From: Thermaceae bacterium
GTDB lineage: Bacteria; Deinococcota; Deinococci; Deinococcales; Marinithermaceae
DNA length: 64,000 nucleotides
Reading direction: 5' to 3'
Assembly (NCBI GenBank): GCA_027067955.1
Contig: JAMOUW010000063.1
Coordinates: forward strand, 1 to 64,000
The notes under the pieces were generated by a model, which saw nothing but the letters and a program-made list of their open reading frames with translations, was not told the DNA's origin and searched no databases. Position numbers and translations under genes: made by a program. This document shows, one piece after another, positions 1 to 8,781 of this stretch. Within the stretch, counting starts at the first letter, position 1; each line of letters begins with the position of its first letter.

Positions 1-227
1 AGTTACAGGCGGATAAGCATCACACTTTTTGGAGCGGGTGAGTGTCTAAGATTGGGGGCGCAGTTCCGGATACGGACAAAAGCAGGAGGTAGGGGGTGGG
101 GTGTGGGAGGTGGGTTTTTGAAAAACGACGCAAAACAAGCCGAGGACTGCTTGGCAGGTGATAAAAACAGTGTTTCCTGCGTCCCGCTCCCGATACCGAA
201 CGCGAAGGCAAAGACGCCCGTACCCAT
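1..227. other. Intergenic sequence, no gene seen
   Basis: No ORF here looks real. The G-rich stretch near 90-115 (runs of GGTGGG and GGGGTG) resembles the text inside the long repeats at 54059 and 58582, so this may be decayed repeat sequence. The missing 5' part of the transposase remnant that follows would have lain here. Confidence 0.5.
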
Positions 228-560
228 CATTGAGTGACAGCACCGTCTATACTGGCAGCTTTACCAGCCATGACGTACTGGACGTTTCCAGCTTTCATCA
301 CCGTCGCATAGACCGCGGCAAAGGCTTTGCTGGTGGAGAAGAGAACAAACACCACATCAACGCCACCCTAAAACTTCTGGAACCGGGCGAAGCGACACCT
401 ACGCAGATACAACGGCATCCCGCGCAAGCACTTCTACTACTTCCTCGGGGGAATGCAATGCGAATGGCGCTTCAACGGAGGGAACCGCAAAGAGCTTTAC
501 CGCCAGCTGTTGGGGTGGGCCAGGAGGGAGGGGTTGGTTAAGCAGGCCAGCCCCCATTTT
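228..560 (+). pseudogene. IS1595-type transposase remnant, frameshifted
   Basis: Two reading frames together give the C-terminal part of a DDE transposase of the IS1595 type. The first frame (about 232-368) reads DSTVYTGSFTSHDVLD and later GKGFAGGEENKHHIN, matching the region before the last catalytic residue. Near 362-372 the frame shifts, and the second frame continues NFWNRAKRHLRRYNGIPRK and then FLGGMQCEWRFNGGN, the usual family C-terminus. The N-terminal half is absent and I see no intact inverted repeats, so the copy is dead. The family call rests on motif memory, not on an alignment. Confidence 0.65.
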
Positions 561-720
561 CTTTACAAAACCCTACCTACGGGCGGCTTGAAAATCAACA
601 GGTCCGATGTGCGGCCCGGTTTTCCTTTCGCTTCCTCCGGCTCCACCCCAATAATCCGCGCTCCCAACAAGCGGGCCTGGGGAGCTGGTGCCAGGTTGTA
701 GACTTAGCTACCATGAAGCC

Positions 721-951
721 ATGAAGCGCAAGCTCATCCGTATCGACGACTCGCGGGGCGTCGCGCTGCCGCCAGATATTCTGGACCTCCTAGGTCTTAA
801 TCCTGGCGGAGAGGTAGAGATTCTGGTGGTGGGGAGCACCATGATAATGGCCGCCAGTGACGCTGATCCGGCGGAGCTGGAAGCAGCGCTTGCCTATCTA
901 AAGTCCAAACGCGAGCGCGAAGCGCTATACCGCAGGCTGACCGATGCCTAG
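721..951 (+). CDS. AbrB/MazE-type antitoxin
   Basis: This 76-residue protein has the short swapped-hairpin AbrB/SpoVT fold signature at its N-terminus (MKRKLIRIDDSRGVALPPDIL, followed by LGLNPGGEVEILV). A charged C-terminal tail with KSKREREALYRRL would bind and neutralise the toxin. I chose the ATG at 721 over a GTG 33 bases upstream because the fold starts right after it. It overlaps the following Doc gene by 8 bases, the classic antitoxin-first toxin-antitoxin layout. It probably represses its own operon through the AbrB domain. Doc is more usually paired with Phd, so an AbrB partner is a less common pairing. Confidence 0.85.
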   Translation: MKRKLIRIDDSRGVALPPDILDLLGLNPGGEVEILVVGSTMIMAASDADPAELEAALAYLKSKREREALYRRLTDA

Positions 952-1333
952 GTATGTCACCCGGCGGCTGGCGCTGGCCATTCACCATGACCTAATCGAA
1001 ACCTTCGGCGGTGGGCGCGGACTGCGCGATCCAGGAAGGCTGGAGGCCGCAATCGAGGCGCCCAGGGCCGCCTTTGGAGATGAGGAGCTCTACCCGGATC
1101 TGGCCGACAAGGCGGCGGCATACCTGATGAGTCTGTCTCGCGGTCACCCTTTCGTAGACGGAAACAAGCGCACCGCCTTTGCTGTTGCAGACGTGTTCTT
1201 GCGCTTGAACGGCAGGAGGCTGGCGCTCGGTGACGACGACCTCTTTGAGCTGGTGCTGGCTGTGGCCCAGGGTAAAGCGGACGTTCCCGAGGTGGCAAGG
1301 ATTTTTCGGGCAGCTTGCGAGCTGTGCGATTAG
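944..1333 (+). CDS. doc: Doc-family toxin (Fic fold)
   Basis: This 129-residue protein carries the Fic/Doc core HPFVDGNKRTAF (about residues 66-77), with the catalytic His and the Asn, Lys and Arg of the family. Doc proteins are kinases that phosphorylate EF-Tu and so stop translation. The length fits Doc (about 125-130 residues) rather than the longer Fic AMP transferases. The start codon lies inside the end of the antitoxin gene, so the two are co-translated. The motif is intact and the toxin looks functional. Confidence 0.9.
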   Translation: MPRYVTRRLALAIHHDLIETFGGGRGLRDPGRLEAAIEAPRAAFGDEELYPDLADKAAAYLMSLSRGHPFVDGNKRTAFAVADVFLRLNGRRLALGDDDLFELVLAVAQGKADVPEVARIFRAACELCD

Positions 1334-1378
1334 GCTGTTTCGGTATACTGTCCCCAACGCGAAAGGAGGCGGTCGGTC

Positions 1379-1726
1379 ATGAGGTTGGGTTTCACCATTC
1401 TCTTCGCGCGCGATCTCGGTCCGCTGCTGGCGTTCTACAAGGACAGCGTGGGGCTGCCCGCCAGCGCCGAGCACCCCGGCTGGGTAGAGTTCGATACCGG
1501 CAGCGCCAAGCTGGCGTTGCACCGGACCGGGACCGATGGTGTGGAAACCAGGGGTATGGGACTATTCTTCACAGTTGACAACGTTGACGCCCTGGTGCGG
1601 CGACTGGCCGAGCGGGGCCTGCAACCGAAGGCGCCACCGGTGGGCCAGGATTTCGGCTTTCGCACCGTCGCCTACACCGACCCCCTGGGTAACCAGGTGG
1701 AGTTTGGCGAACCGCTCGCGCCGTAG
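1379..1726 (+). CDS. VOC-family protein (glyoxalase/bleomycin resistance fold)
   Basis: The 115-residue product has the vicinal oxygen chelate pattern: an N-terminal strand and helix (FTILFARDLGPLLAFYKDSVGLP), a central VDNVDALVRRLAERG, and the C-terminal FRTVAYTDPLGNQVEFGEP. That C-terminus is typical of glyoxalase, dioxygenase or antibiotic-binding members. Single-domain VOC proteins act as dimers and the substrate cannot be read from sequence. A strong ribosome site (AAAGGAGG, 1361-1368) precedes the ATG, and a TATACT box at 1344-1349 may be its -10 element. Confidence 0.85.
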   Translation: MRLGFTILFARDLGPLLAFYKDSVGLPASAEHPGWVEFDTGSAKLALHRTGTDGVETRGMGLFFTVDNVDALVRRLAERGLQPKAPPVGQDFGFRTVAYTDPLGNQVEFGEPLAP

Positions 1727-1738
1727 CCGGGAGAGACC

Positions 1739-2113
1739 ATGCACCGTGGACTGGCGTTTGCGATCTTGCTGGTCGGCTGGGTGCTAGCCCAGCATGCCAC
1801 CACCCTCAGCCGCATAGAGTTTCACCCGGCCGCCTACGCCGGTCGCGAGGTAGTGCTGGTGGGCTATATGTGGAGCTGGTACGACCCGCAGCTGCCGGCC
1901 GTTTGCGAAGGGCTGCCGTTGCCGGCCGGCAACCTGATGCGCACCCGCTCCGACGGTAGCTTTTGCGACGGAACCCGCATAGCCTTCCTGCCGCCCGGAG
2001 GCGACGCAAGAATACCCGGCCATGGCAGTCCTGCGCAGGTGGTGCAGCTGGTGGCCCGGGTGCATATCGGGCTCGAGGGCTGGTGGCTGGAGCCGCTGGA
2101 GATCAGGTACTAG
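1739..2113 (+). CDS. Small secreted protein of unknown function
   Basis: The 124-residue product starts with a signal peptide (MHRGLAFAILLVGWVLAQH, with probable cleavage after VLA). The rest looks like a small beta-rich domain: REVVLVGYMWSWYDPQLPAVCEGLP, then VVQLVARVHIGLEGWWLEPLEIRY. The shape recalls OB-fold proteins of the NirD/DUF4131 sort, but I do not recognise a family. It contains two cysteines that could pair outside the cell. The gene starts 12 bases after the VOC gene and probably shares its mRNA. Confidence 0.65.
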   Translation: MHRGLAFAILLVGWVLAQHATTLSRIEFHPAAYAGREVVLVGYMWSWYDPQLPAVCEGLPLPAGNLMRTRSDGSFCDGTRIAFLPPGGDARIPGHGSPAQVVQLVARVHIGLEGWWLEPLEIRY

Positions 2114-2341
2114 AAAAGCGGGGTACGTGCTCGCGACCGCAACCGGCAGCGAGGGTCGTCCGCGCACGCCCTAAAGCGCGCGGGTTTCCCATCTGGGGCT
2201 GGACGGCCGATAGGGGCCCTGACCCACCACTCTCCTGTACGCCTGATCCGCCAGCGCCGTGACGGGCGTCCCGGCTACGTTCCGGGCGGAATCCGCGGGC
2301 GGCGGCCGGATCACCCGGCCCTTTTTCCGGGGAACCGGCCG

Positions 2342-4423
2342 TCACGAACCGGGGCCCGGGTACGCGCCGGCGCCCCGGGAGACCGGCCGGGAGTCGGCAG
2401 GCTTGTCCTGAGCGGCAGAACGGGTGTTGCAGGCTGCCCTCCCGTGCCCGTCTAGATAGACCAGGGCCTGCTCGAGTGGCATGGCGGGCGCAAACAGGAA
2501 GCCCTGCGAGTAGTCCACGCCAATTTCGCACAGGTGCGCCAGTTGCCTGCGTTCCTCCACACCCTCGGCCACCACCTGGGTGCCGATGCCGTGACATATC
2601 TCGACGATCTTCCTGCTTACCAGCCGCCCCTTGCTGTTGCCGATTTCGGAAACCAGGCCGCGATCCATTTTGAGCTCGTAAAACTGATGCCTGACTATGG
2701 TGTCCAGGCTGGAGTAGCCGGTGCCAAAATCGTCTATCGAAATGTGAAAACCAACCTCGTTGAGTCGGTGGAGGTTCACCAGGGCTCTATGCCCCGCGAG
2801 GAAGCTTTTTTCGACGATCTCAAAGATTACTTCATAGCCGCGGAGCGTCTGGATTATTACCGTTACCGCTTCGTCGTTTACCAGGGTGTCCGGGTGCAGG
2901 TTGATCCTGACCGGCGGCGGTTGCCGTAGTTCTCGCAGCCGCTCCAGATCCTGCTGCACCTTCTTGCAGACCCAGATATCTATGAGAGGCGCCATGCCGG
3001 CATCCTCCACCAGCCCCAGAAAGCTGGGTGCGCGGGTTTCGCTTTCCTCGCGGTAACGGAGCAGCGACTCCAGGCCGGCGCGTTTCTCCCCGGTCATGGG
3101 CAGAACCGGCTGGTAGTAAACGGCCAGACTTTCTTCGCGCAAGCCCTGTAGCAACTGGTCTAGTTTGGCATGAGCCTTGATTACCTTGGTGTGGGCCACG
3201 AAGGCGTTCAGGCCGCCCTTGCCTTCTAGTTCGCCCAGCAAACGGAGACTGCTTTTTAGGCGGCGGAAGTGCTTTTCTGTAGACTGGACGCGCAGATACC
3301 AGCTTATGAAGTAGTAGTACACGGCGGTGTTGGCTGCCACCAGCAGCATTTGAAAGGCGACCAGGCGCCAGTCACCGCCGGTCTTCAGGTACCCGTTAAG
3401 AAAAGCAGGAGTATTCCAGGGAATGTAGTGATCGGTAAATTTAATCCCGGCGGTGTGTATGAATACGTAAGCTGCTGAAAAGTTTAGTAGTGGCAACATG
3501 ACGAAGGGAAAGAGAAGATAGCGATTGAAGACCACGATGGCATAGATGATCAGCGTATTTATGTTAAAGATGACGAAAGGAGCTGAAACTAAGGCGATGT
3601 AACGCATGGTTCTGTTCTTCGCGTGCAGCAGCAGGGCCAGCAACATACTCAGTCCGATTCCCGATCCGCCCAGAACCACAAAGAGCCGGTTGAACTCGGC
3701 AAAGGAAAGATTGGGAACAATGGGGACATCCAGTATTGCCGTACCCATCAAGGAGTTGACGACGCGGGGGCCGTGGATTCCCAGGAACCAGAAGAGCGGC
3801 ACCAGGAAGTCGTAAAGGGCGAGCAGCGTGTTTTCGGGAACGTGCAGCAGCCCGCCGCTGAACAGCCGGGCCAGCCCGGGCGCCAGGTGGTTTCCGCCAA
3901 GGAGCAGCAGGATGGTGGTGGCCGCATAGGCAAATACGAACACGAAAAGATAGTTCAGGTGCCGGTAAATGTGCCCCTTGCCGCCATCTTCCGGGAGCTG
4001 CAGGGTCAGACGCGGGGAAAACAGTTTCAGCAGATAGGTTGCCAGAACGGGGACCACCAGGGTAACCGGGGCGAACCCGTAGGGGAATGTAATTGTGTCC
4101 TCGGGGCTCCTCAGGGCCAGGTAGGTTACCAGTGCGGTAATCGACAGAACGGTGGAAACCATCGGTGAGGCGCTGATACGGCGGGCGTAGAAATAGGCGA
4201 TGGTAGCCACCGCCATGAATGATGAAAACCGGTAGAGCGCATTCTGCAGCTGCCAGAGCTGCTGCCCGTCGAGAACGTATATCTGAAGGTGATACTGGCC
4301 CACCAGGAACCGCGTCAGGGAAACCAGCGAAGTGAGGAAGAAAAAGGGAACCGTAGCCGCAAACGCTTCTTGCAGGGCGACGATCAACAGCGTTGCTCCC
4401 TTGCCGCGCAACATCCTCCACAC
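2342..4423 (-). CDS. PTS EIIC-like membrane protein with C-terminal EAL domain
   Basis: The N-terminal half (about residues 5-380) is a polytopic membrane domain resembling the EIIC sugar channel of phosphotransferase systems (LSFAEFNRLFVVLGGSGIG, FPFVMLPLLNFSAAYVFIHTAGI). The C-terminal 250 residues are an EAL cyclic di-GMP phosphodiesterase: YYQPVL, ESLLRY in place of EAL, INLHPDTL, FEIVEKSF, SIDDFGTGYSSLD, VVAEGVEE and SQGFLF. The metal-binding Glu, Asn, Asp-Asp and Lys positions all look intact. It may couple sugar sensing to c-di-GMP breakdown. The ORF extends to an ATG at 4624. I prefer the GTG at 4423 (GGGGAGGA upstream) or the ATG at 4414, because an extended -10 box covers the 4624 ATG. 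Confidence 0.85.
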   Translation of the reverse strand: MWRMLRGKGATLLIVALQEAFAATVPFFFLTSLVSLTRFLVGQYHLQIYVLDGQQLWQLQNALYRFSSFMAVATIAYFYARRISASPMVSTVLSITALVTYLALRSPEDTITFPYGFAPVTLVVPVLATYLLKLFSPRLTLQLPEDGGKGHIYRHLNYLFVFVFAYAATTILLLLGGNHLAPGLARLFSGGLLHVPENTLLALYDFLVPLFWFLGIHGPRVVNSLMGTAILDVPIVPNLSFAEFNRLFVVLGGSGIGLSMLLALLLHAKNRTMRYIALVSAPFVIFNINTLIIYAIVVFNRYLLFPFVMLPLLNFSAAYVFIHTAGIKFTDHYIPWNTPAFLNGYLKTGGDWRLVAFQMLLVAANTAVYYYFISWYLRVQSTEKHFRRLKSSLRLLGELEGKGGLNAFVAHTKVIKAHAKLDQLLQGLREESLAVYYQPVLPMTGEKRAGLESLLRYREESETRAPSFLGLVEDAGMAPLIDIWVCKKVQQDLERLRELRQPPPVRINLHPDTLVNDEAVTVIIQTLRGYEVIFEIVEKSFLAGHRALVNLHRLNEVGFHISIDDFGTGYSSLDTIVRHQFYELKMDRGLVSEIGNSKGRLVSRKIVEICHGIGTQVVAEGVEERRQLAHLCEIGVDYSQGFLFAPAMPLEQALVYLDGHGRAACNTRSAAQDKPADSRPVSRGAGAYPGPGS

Positions 4424-4614
4424 GCCCGTATCCTCCCCAGGAAGCTGCTTGCTGCGATGAAGCGCTCTCTCCTTTGCCTTTGCGGCCGCGCAAAAACGCA
4501 AGGCGTGGTCGTTGGCAGAGCTATCCGGCAGCAGAGAAGCAATTGCAGCGTAACGGCACCTGGTCTGAGCTGGTGAATTGCCGCTTTCAAAATCGCAGCT
4601 TCGTATCAATGTAT

Positions 4615-4623
4615 ATTGTAGCA
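4615..4623 (-). promoter_or_regulatory. Extended -10 promoter element for the EAL gene
   Basis: The minus strand reads TGCTACAAT, an extended -10 (TG-N-TACAAT), inside an AT-rich stretch. It would start transcription near 4607. That rules out the ATG at 4624 as start codon and gives a leader of nearly 200 bases. Confidence 0.5.
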
Positions 4624-4805
4624 TTAATTTCCTTTACATGCTGGTTTTCTATGAATGATTGCATTCTCCTTTGCATCTATGGTCATCGCGAAAAGTACAG
4701 GTGCCAGGGCTGGGCCGGACGCCCGGCCAGGAAAAGGGCCCGTGGGTGCGGTGGAATGGCTAACCCTGCTCCAGGCGCCGCGAGGGTATTCTGGAGGACA
4801 GTGTC

Positions 4806-6590
4806 ATGACCGGTACTAAAAAGCCTGCCCCTACGCAGGCGCTTGCTTGGAACGTCGCCCGGGCGCTCGAGTTGCTTTGGGGTGTGAGCCCCGCGGGTGT
4901 GGGCGTTCTGGCGCTGTTGATCGCCATGCAAGGGGCACTGCCGGTGGCGACAATCGTTATCAGCCAGCGGTTGATCGACGAGTTGGCGGGGGGCGGCCAA
5001 AACCCGCTCTTCTGGGTGGCCGCCTGGGCGGGCGTGCAGCTCCTGGGCGGTTTGCTGGGTCCCCTAGACCGTATGCTGCGCGGCGAACTGGCCGACCGCT
5101 TTACCGCGACCGTCAATCTGCGCCTGATGGAGAAAGCCGGCGAGCTTGCCGGGCTGGGCATAGTCGAAAACCCGGCCTACCACGACGACCTGGAAGTTCT
5201 CAGCCAGGGCGCGCGCAGCTACCCGCTCAACCTGATTGTCAACCTGGTCTTTCTTGCCCGCGATGCCGTCACGCTGATCGCGCTGGCGCTTTTACTGGCC
5301 GTTTACGCGCCCTGGATGCCCTTCTTGCTCCTCGCGGCGGCGCTGCCCCTGGCGCGCTCGCTGGTGGCGCAGCGTGAGGCCAGCTACCGGGCTTTGGTGG
5401 GGGCCAGCCCCGACGCACGCGAGATGAACTACCACGGCCGGGTGGCGCTGGGGCTCGAGCACGCCGCCGAGGTGCGGCTTTGGAACCTGGCGGGCTGGCT
5501 GGCGGACCGCTACCGCCAGCGCTTCGGGCGCGTCTTCGCGCGCATGCAGCGGGTGCGGCGCGAGGCGCTCTGGCGTTCGCTGCTCCCGCTCGCGCTTTTT
5601 TACCTGGCCGCCGGCTTCTCCCTCGGCTGGGCGGTGCGGGCGGCCGCCGCCGGAGCACTCAGCGTGGGCGCGGTGGTGCTGGTGCTCCAGGGCATCGCCC
5701 GCATGCAAAACAGCGCCCAGGGGGTGGTCGAGTCGCTGGGCTACCTCTTCGAGCGCTCGCTCTTCTTCGGTCACCTTTTCCGCTTCCTCGAGGCCGAGCC
5801 GCAGGTGCGACCGCCGGCACGCTCCCGGCCGGTGCCCGAGCGTCCGGAGATCGTCTTCGAAAACGTTGGTTTCGTTTACCCGGGTGGCCTGCGGGCGCTC
5901 GAAGGCGTTAGTTTTCGCATTCCCTACGGCCAGACCGTGGCCCTGGTGGGCGAGAACGGTGCTGGCAAGACCACGCTGGTCAAGCTGCTGTTACGCTTTT
6001 ACGACCCCGGCGAGGGCCGGATCCTGGTCGGCGGGGTGGACCTGCGCGAGCTCGACTTAGCCGACTGGAGGCGGCGGGTGGGCGCGGTATTCCAGAACTT
6101 CGGCCACTACGCCTTCACCCTGGGCGAGAACGTCGGCCTGGCGGACCTGGCGCGGCTGGACGACGAAAAAGCGATAACCGAAGCGGCCAGGGCCGCCGGG
6201 CTCGGCGAGCTGCTGGACCACCTGCCCGCAGGGCTGAAGACTCCCCTGGGCCGTGAGTTTGGCGGCGGCGAGCTTTCGGGCGGCGAGTGGCAGAAGCTGG
6301 CCATTGCCCGGGCGCTCTTTCGCCGGGCGGAGGTGCTGGTGCTCGACGAACCGACCGCCGCCCTCGACGCCCGCGCCGAACACCGGCTCTTCAGCAGCTT
6401 TGCCAAGCTAGCCCGCGGCCGCACGGCGCTGCTCATCAGCCACCGCCTGGCCTCGGTGCGCGAGGCTGACCGGATCCTCGTCCTCAAGGCCGGCCGCCTG
6501 GTCGAGGGCGGCAGCCACGACGAGCTCCTCGCCAAAGGCGGCGAATACGCCGAGCTGTGGCGGTTGCAGGCAGAGCGTTACGGGGAGTAA
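4806..6590 (+). CDS. ABC exporter half-transporter (membrane domain fused to ATPase)
   Basis: This 594-residue protein has a six-helix membrane domain (residues 1-320) followed by a nucleotide-binding domain with Walker A GENGAGKTTLV, Q-loop AVFQNFGHY, signature LSGGEWQK, Walker B VLVLDEPTAALD and H-loop ISHRLAS. It is a complete half-transporter that should dimerise to export an unknown substrate such as a lipid, peptide or drug. The signature with GEWQK and the long helices recall exporters placed near peptide clusters, but no partner gene is adjacent. It starts 6 bases after GGAGGACA and runs convergently into the next operon, with 38 bases between stops. Confidence 0.9.
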   Translation: MTGTKKPAPTQALAWNVARALELLWGVSPAGVGVLALLIAMQGALPVATIVISQRLIDELAGGGQNPLFWVAAWAGVQLLGGLLGPLDRMLRGELADRFTATVNLRLMEKAGELAGLGIVENPAYHDDLEVLSQGARSYPLNLIVNLVFLARDAVTLIALALLLAVYAPWMPFLLLAAALPLARSLVAQREASYRALVGASPDAREMNYHGRVALGLEHAAEVRLWNLAGWLADRYRQRFGRVFARMQRVRREALWRSLLPLALFYLAAGFSLGWAVRAAAAGALSVGAVVLVLQGIARMQNSAQGVVESLGYLFERSLFFGHLFRFLEAEPQVRPPARSRPVPERPEIVFENVGFVYPGGLRALEGVSFRIPYGQTVALVGENGAGKTTLVKLLLRFYDPGEGRILVGGVDLRELDLADWRRRVGAVFQNFGHYAFTLGENVGLADLARLDDEKAITEAARAAGLGELLDHLPAGLKTPLGREFGGGELSGGEWQKLAIARALFRRAEVLVLDEPTAALDARAEHRLFSSFAKLARGRTALLISHRLASVREADRILVLKAGRLVEGGSHDELLAKGGEYAELWRLQAERYGE

Positions 6591-6628
6591 AAGTGGCCTG
6601 CTAAATTACCGGTGGAATCCTCGGGCTT

Positions 6629-8269
6629 TCAACCTCCGCCTGACAAAAACTTTCCCACACCTACGCCAGCCCGAAAAGCCTGCTTCCAGTCAATTTCGGG
6701 AGGTAAAGTTTTTATATCAGGCGCACCATCGGGCTGAAGCTCAACCTTAACTTCTGCCGGCAGCAAGTGGTCGACCTGGAAGCTGGCTGAATACTCACCC
6801 GATTCACTAAAGCCCAGCTCTGTTTGCCGCAAGTCCTTTGGCGTGCGAACTTGCAACAAAATTACGCCATCTTTAGGCAGCTCAGCCTTTACGTGCACTT
6901 CAACTCCATGGGGGTTACGAAACGCTTCCCAGGAAACCAGGCGCGGCGTAAATCGCAGCGGCACTCTTTCAATTTCGAACGCGTCCCCTTGGTAAACATA
7001 ATCAATTAACAAAGTGTCATTTGAGTTTGGTACTAAATCGTCAAGGCTTTTACTGGCGTCTTCTTGGGACACTAAACGAAACTGTAAGTAACCAGCTTGT
7101 AAACCACGAGTTTTCTTCGCGCTGAACCGGCTTCGTTCGGTCCATTCAAGAATATCCTGGTAGCCATTAAGCTCTAGGTGGAGCACATTTTTAGGCAGAA
7201 GCTCAAACTCAACGCGTACTTCATCGTCCCCTAACCCCAGCGATACTCCTTCATCCTCGGGGCGAACCCAAACCGGCCCACCATTTTCGTCAAGCTTGGG
7301 CTTCCATCTAAAACGGTCCCGCGCGCCAGAAGCCAAACGAGCCTCACCAGTAACCCAACGGTTTTCTAGCAATACAGTTCTGTGTTTTATATCAGGTATT
7401 ATTTCCAAGCCTTCCAAGCCAGAAAGTCTAGTTAGACTTTCCTGGGACACTAAACGCACTTTTACACGCCTGCGCCTAGTAGCGTGTTTAGGTTTTTTCT
7501 CGCGCACCTTTGAGATTGTTTCATAGCTTCCAAACCCTACGTAAGACGTTAAGAGATCGCGCAACAATTTCTCTGACTTTTTGCGGAGATATCTGAATGG
7601 ATGCGGTTTCGAGAAGAATAACCCCATGCTTTGCAATTCACCTATAAACTCCTCTTCACTTGTTTTTTCTCTTAAATATCTCCAAGCAAGGTCAGGCTCA
7701 TCTTTCAAAGCTGATAACAGGTTGTATACCCCCTCGAAGATGCGTTTATACGTTTCTGAGTGGTGAGCCACATGCCGATATTCAGATTTTGCTGCAAACA
7801 TTGCCCATGCATCGGGCTCCCTACCCGATTCCCGCTCCCGCAAGTACTCGCTGAGCAGTTCAGCCAATGCTTTTGCCCGTAGCCCTTTAACGCCCCATAT
7901 ATTGTTTATAGTTTCTACAAGCATACGGTTGTTATTCTTTTCTACTAGATATTTCCTAGTTTCAGGATGCGTGCTAAAAGCTTCCCACAACTCATCGAAA
8001 CAAAATGGGTTTGGTTGTGTTTGTTTTACATTTAATTCAGAAAAGAATGGACCCCAAAACTCCTTGGGATTTTCTGGCACTTCGCGATATAGCGTGTAAC
8101 CCCTTAAATAGCCGAGTGCAACAAGACGCTCGTCATCGCTCCATGACTTACAACCATCTTTAAGCCAAAGTCTTTTAAAGACGCTTTTTAAATACGCATA
8201 TTCATCTTCATTGACAAAAAAATTGATCGGACCGTGGGTTTTCAATCGTCGTATCACCACATGCCACAT
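6629..8269 (-). CDS. Unknown protein, last gene of the helicase operon
   Basis: I do not recognise this 546-residue protein. The first 250 residues look helical and charged (YAYLKSVFKRLWLKDG, RIFEGVYNLLSALKDEP). A basic patch follows (KVREKKPKHATRRRRVKVRL). The last 280 residues are beta-rich, with repeated RLVS, RVEFELLPKNVLHLEL and VEVHVKAELPKDGVILLQV strands like tandem beta-sandwich domains. The phrase VRLVSQESL returns later as FRLVSQEDAS, which suggests an internal domain repeat. There is no signal peptide and no catalytic motif that I can name. The start is 2 bases after the stop of the previous gene, with GGAG 8 bases upstream, so it is co-translated with it. Confidence 0.85.
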   Translation of the reverse strand: MWHVVIRRLKTHGPINFFVNEDEYAYLKSVFKRLWLKDGCKSWSDDERLVALGYLRGYTLYREVPENPKEFWGPFFSELNVKQTQPNPFCFDELWEAFSTHPETRKYLVEKNNNRMLVETINNIWGVKGLRAKALAELLSEYLRERESGREPDAWAMFAAKSEYRHVAHHSETYKRIFEGVYNLLSALKDEPDLAWRYLREKTSEEEFIGELQSMGLFFSKPHPFRYLRKKSEKLLRDLLTSYVGFGSYETISKVREKKPKHATRRRRVKVRLVSQESLTRLSGLEGLEIIPDIKHRTVLLENRWVTGEARLASGARDRFRWKPKLDENGGPVWVRPEDEGVSLGLGDDEVRVEFELLPKNVLHLELNGYQDILEWTERSRFSAKKTRGLQAGYLQFRLVSQEDASKSLDDLVPNSNDTLLIDYVYQGDAFEIERVPLRFTPRLVSWEAFRNPHGVEVHVKAELPKDGVILLQVRTPKDLRQTELGFSESGEYSASFQVDHLLPAEVKVELQPDGAPDIKTLPPEIDWKQAFRAGVGVGKFLSGGG

Positions 8270-8271
8270 TA

Positions 8272-8781
8272 TTATTCTCCGTCAAATCTTGCAATTATTT
8301 CTTCGAGTCTGACCCAATGCCACAAGGCGATGAGATAAATTTCCGCTTTTTTTCTTTCTTCTCCACCAAGATGCAGACTTAATAGCTGATATAACTTGTA
8401 TGCCCATTCATGCACCAATTTAACAGAGTCTTCAAGCTCGCTCTGGCGGCTGCTTTGGGCTTCTGTACCCAATAAGTCATGAAACTCGCTCAAAGACTTT
8501 GCCAATGGATACAACGCATTCTCGATCCAGACGTTGGGGTGTCTGATATATTTTTTAAATGCTAGCAGTTCCTTGCACTCTTTTTTTAATCTGTTAATTT
8601 GTTCATATGCCTCTTCTAATTCAAGGCGACAGGCGTCATACTTTTTGCGTATGTAGGCGTCCTCGTTTAACCTCCTTTCCGCATCGCTTAGGTGGTCGTT
8701 GCATTCATCAAAACGGGTTTTGAGTTTCTCCCACTCCTTTTCAGCATGCCTCAGGCTTTCCTGGCAGCCCTGTTTATTCAT
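8272..8781 (-). CDS. Small coiled-coil protein of the helicase operon
   Basis: The 169-residue product is mostly a charged helix. Residues 5-75 form a likely coiled coil (AEKEWEKLKTRFDECNDHL, LELEEAYEQINRLKKECKEL), and a helical C-terminal part ends in AEIYLIALWHWVRLEEIIARF. I recognise no family. The ORF opens at 8814, but the ATG at 8781 has GGAGAGAGG just upstream and overlaps the end of the previous gene by 8 bases, so I take that start. Its role is probably structural, bridging the proteins encoded on either side; this is inference from context. Confidence 0.75.
   Translation of the reverse strand: MNKQGCQESLRHAEKEWEKLKTRFDECNDHLSDAERRLNEDAYIRKKYDACRLELEEAYEQINRLKKECKELLAFKKYIRHPNVWIENALYPLAKSLSEFHDLLGTEAQSSRQSELEDSVKLVHEWAYKLYQLLSLHLGGEERKKAEIYLIALWHWVRLEEIIARFDGE

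Noticed and set aside
2114-2341. Possible small gene between the secreted protein and the EAL gene
   Set aside because: Frames here are shadows extending from neighbours; there is no ribosome site and no protein-like pattern in the 228 bases.
4424-4624. Upstream ATG at 4624 as start of the EIIC-EAL protein
   Set aside because: It is covered by an extended -10 box, has no ribosome site, and the 67 extra residues show no fold or membrane pattern.
4806-6590. ABC exporter as a fifth member of the helicase operon
   Set aside because: It is on the opposite strand, convergent, and GC-rich like the core genome, so it is unlikely to belong to the system.
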